Assembly: GCA_009840065.1 (NCBI GenBank)
Contig: VXON01000187.1
Location: 1-5,954, forward strand
Direction of reading: 5' to 3'
From: Cenarchaeum sp. SB0662_bin_33
Lineage (GTDB): Archaea; Thermoproteota; Nitrososphaeria; Nitrososphaerales; Nitrosopumilaceae
DNA length: 5,954 nt
In this document: piece by piece, positions 5,903-5,954 of the stretch
Layout: each line of letters starts with the position of its first letter
How positions within the stretch are numbered: position 1 is the stretch's first letter
Translations under genes and position numbers: made by a program
Notes under the pieces: model-generated
Seen by the model: only the letters and a program-made list of their open reading frames with translations
Database searches by the model: none
What the model was told of the DNA's origin: nothing

Positions 5903-5954
5903 ATGAACCAAGCTTTTTTCACAATACGATCAGCCAAAATTGAACTCGTAAATG
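5903..5954 (+). CDS. 5' end of a gene cut off by the window edge
   Basis: From ATG 5903 the frame stays open to the window end, giving 17 residues: MNQAFFTIRSAKIELVN. It lies just downstream of a reasonable TATA box and is divergent from pheA with the inverted repeat between them. Seventeen residues are too few to identify a family. There is no Shine-Dalgarno; a leader of about 13 nt is predicted. The alternative ATG at 5890 is in another frame and stops at 5941-5943. Confidence 0.4.
   Translation, partial: MNQAFFTIRSAKIELVN

Noticed and set aside
1..5954. Search for tRNA, rRNA, CRISPR array, insertion sequence, toxin-antitoxin or defence operon
   Set aside because: No cloverleaf, regularly spaced repeats, transposase motif, terminal inverted repeats or linked defence genes were found; the SNF2 ATPase stands alone, without the methylase or PLD partners typical of defence islands.

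Overview
The window looks like chromosomal DNA of an ammonia-oxidising-type archaeon (Nitrososphaerota/Thaumarchaeota, group I.1a; a Cenarchaeum- or Nitrosotenuis-like genome is my best guess). The reasons are: TATA boxes about 26-30 nt before start codons with almost no leader and no Shine-Dalgarno sequence; heavy use of ATA (Ile) and AGG (Arg), clearest in the helicase; AT-rich intergenic DNA around moderate-GC genes; and the protein set (an exported metzincin built from Ig-like modules, a small exported beta-sandwich protein, a stand-alone SNF2 ATPase and an archaeal-size prephenate dehydratase). The lineage is inferred from style, not from a marker gene.

Layout, left to right. 1-322 is mostly non-coding and carries T-rich tracts and the promoter of the next gene. 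323-2338 (+) encodes a 671-residue exported metzincin protease flanked by duplicated beta-sandwich-like modules. 2339-2554 is a spacer with a TATA box and an A-rich leader holding two tiny reading frames. 2555-4276 (+) encodes a 573-residue SNF2-family ATPase closest in motif style to SMARCAL1/ZRANB3. 4273-4680 (-) encodes a 135-residue exported protein that converges on the helicase gene, the two stop codons sharing one CTAG. 4681-4915 is a spacer with a GC-rich core that could be a 47-codon gene, a decayed gene or a structured RNA. 4916-5710 (-) encodes prephenate dehydratase, with a start codon fixed by a good TATA box. 5711-5902 is a divergent promoter region with an AT-rich inverted repeat, and a truncated plus-strand gene probably begins at 5903.

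The genes do not form an obvious operon or a single system. Nearly every gene has its own promoter, and the roles are unrelated: surface or secreted proteolysis, DNA remodelling or repair, an unknown exported protein, and phenylalanine synthesis. I see no CRISPR array, tRNA, rRNA, insertion sequence or phage gene. The items most worth a second look are the modular metzincin, the N-terminal region of the SMARCAL1-like ATPase, the small ORF or RNA at about 4751-4894, and the altered phenylalanine-binding motifs in the ACT domain of the dehydratase.
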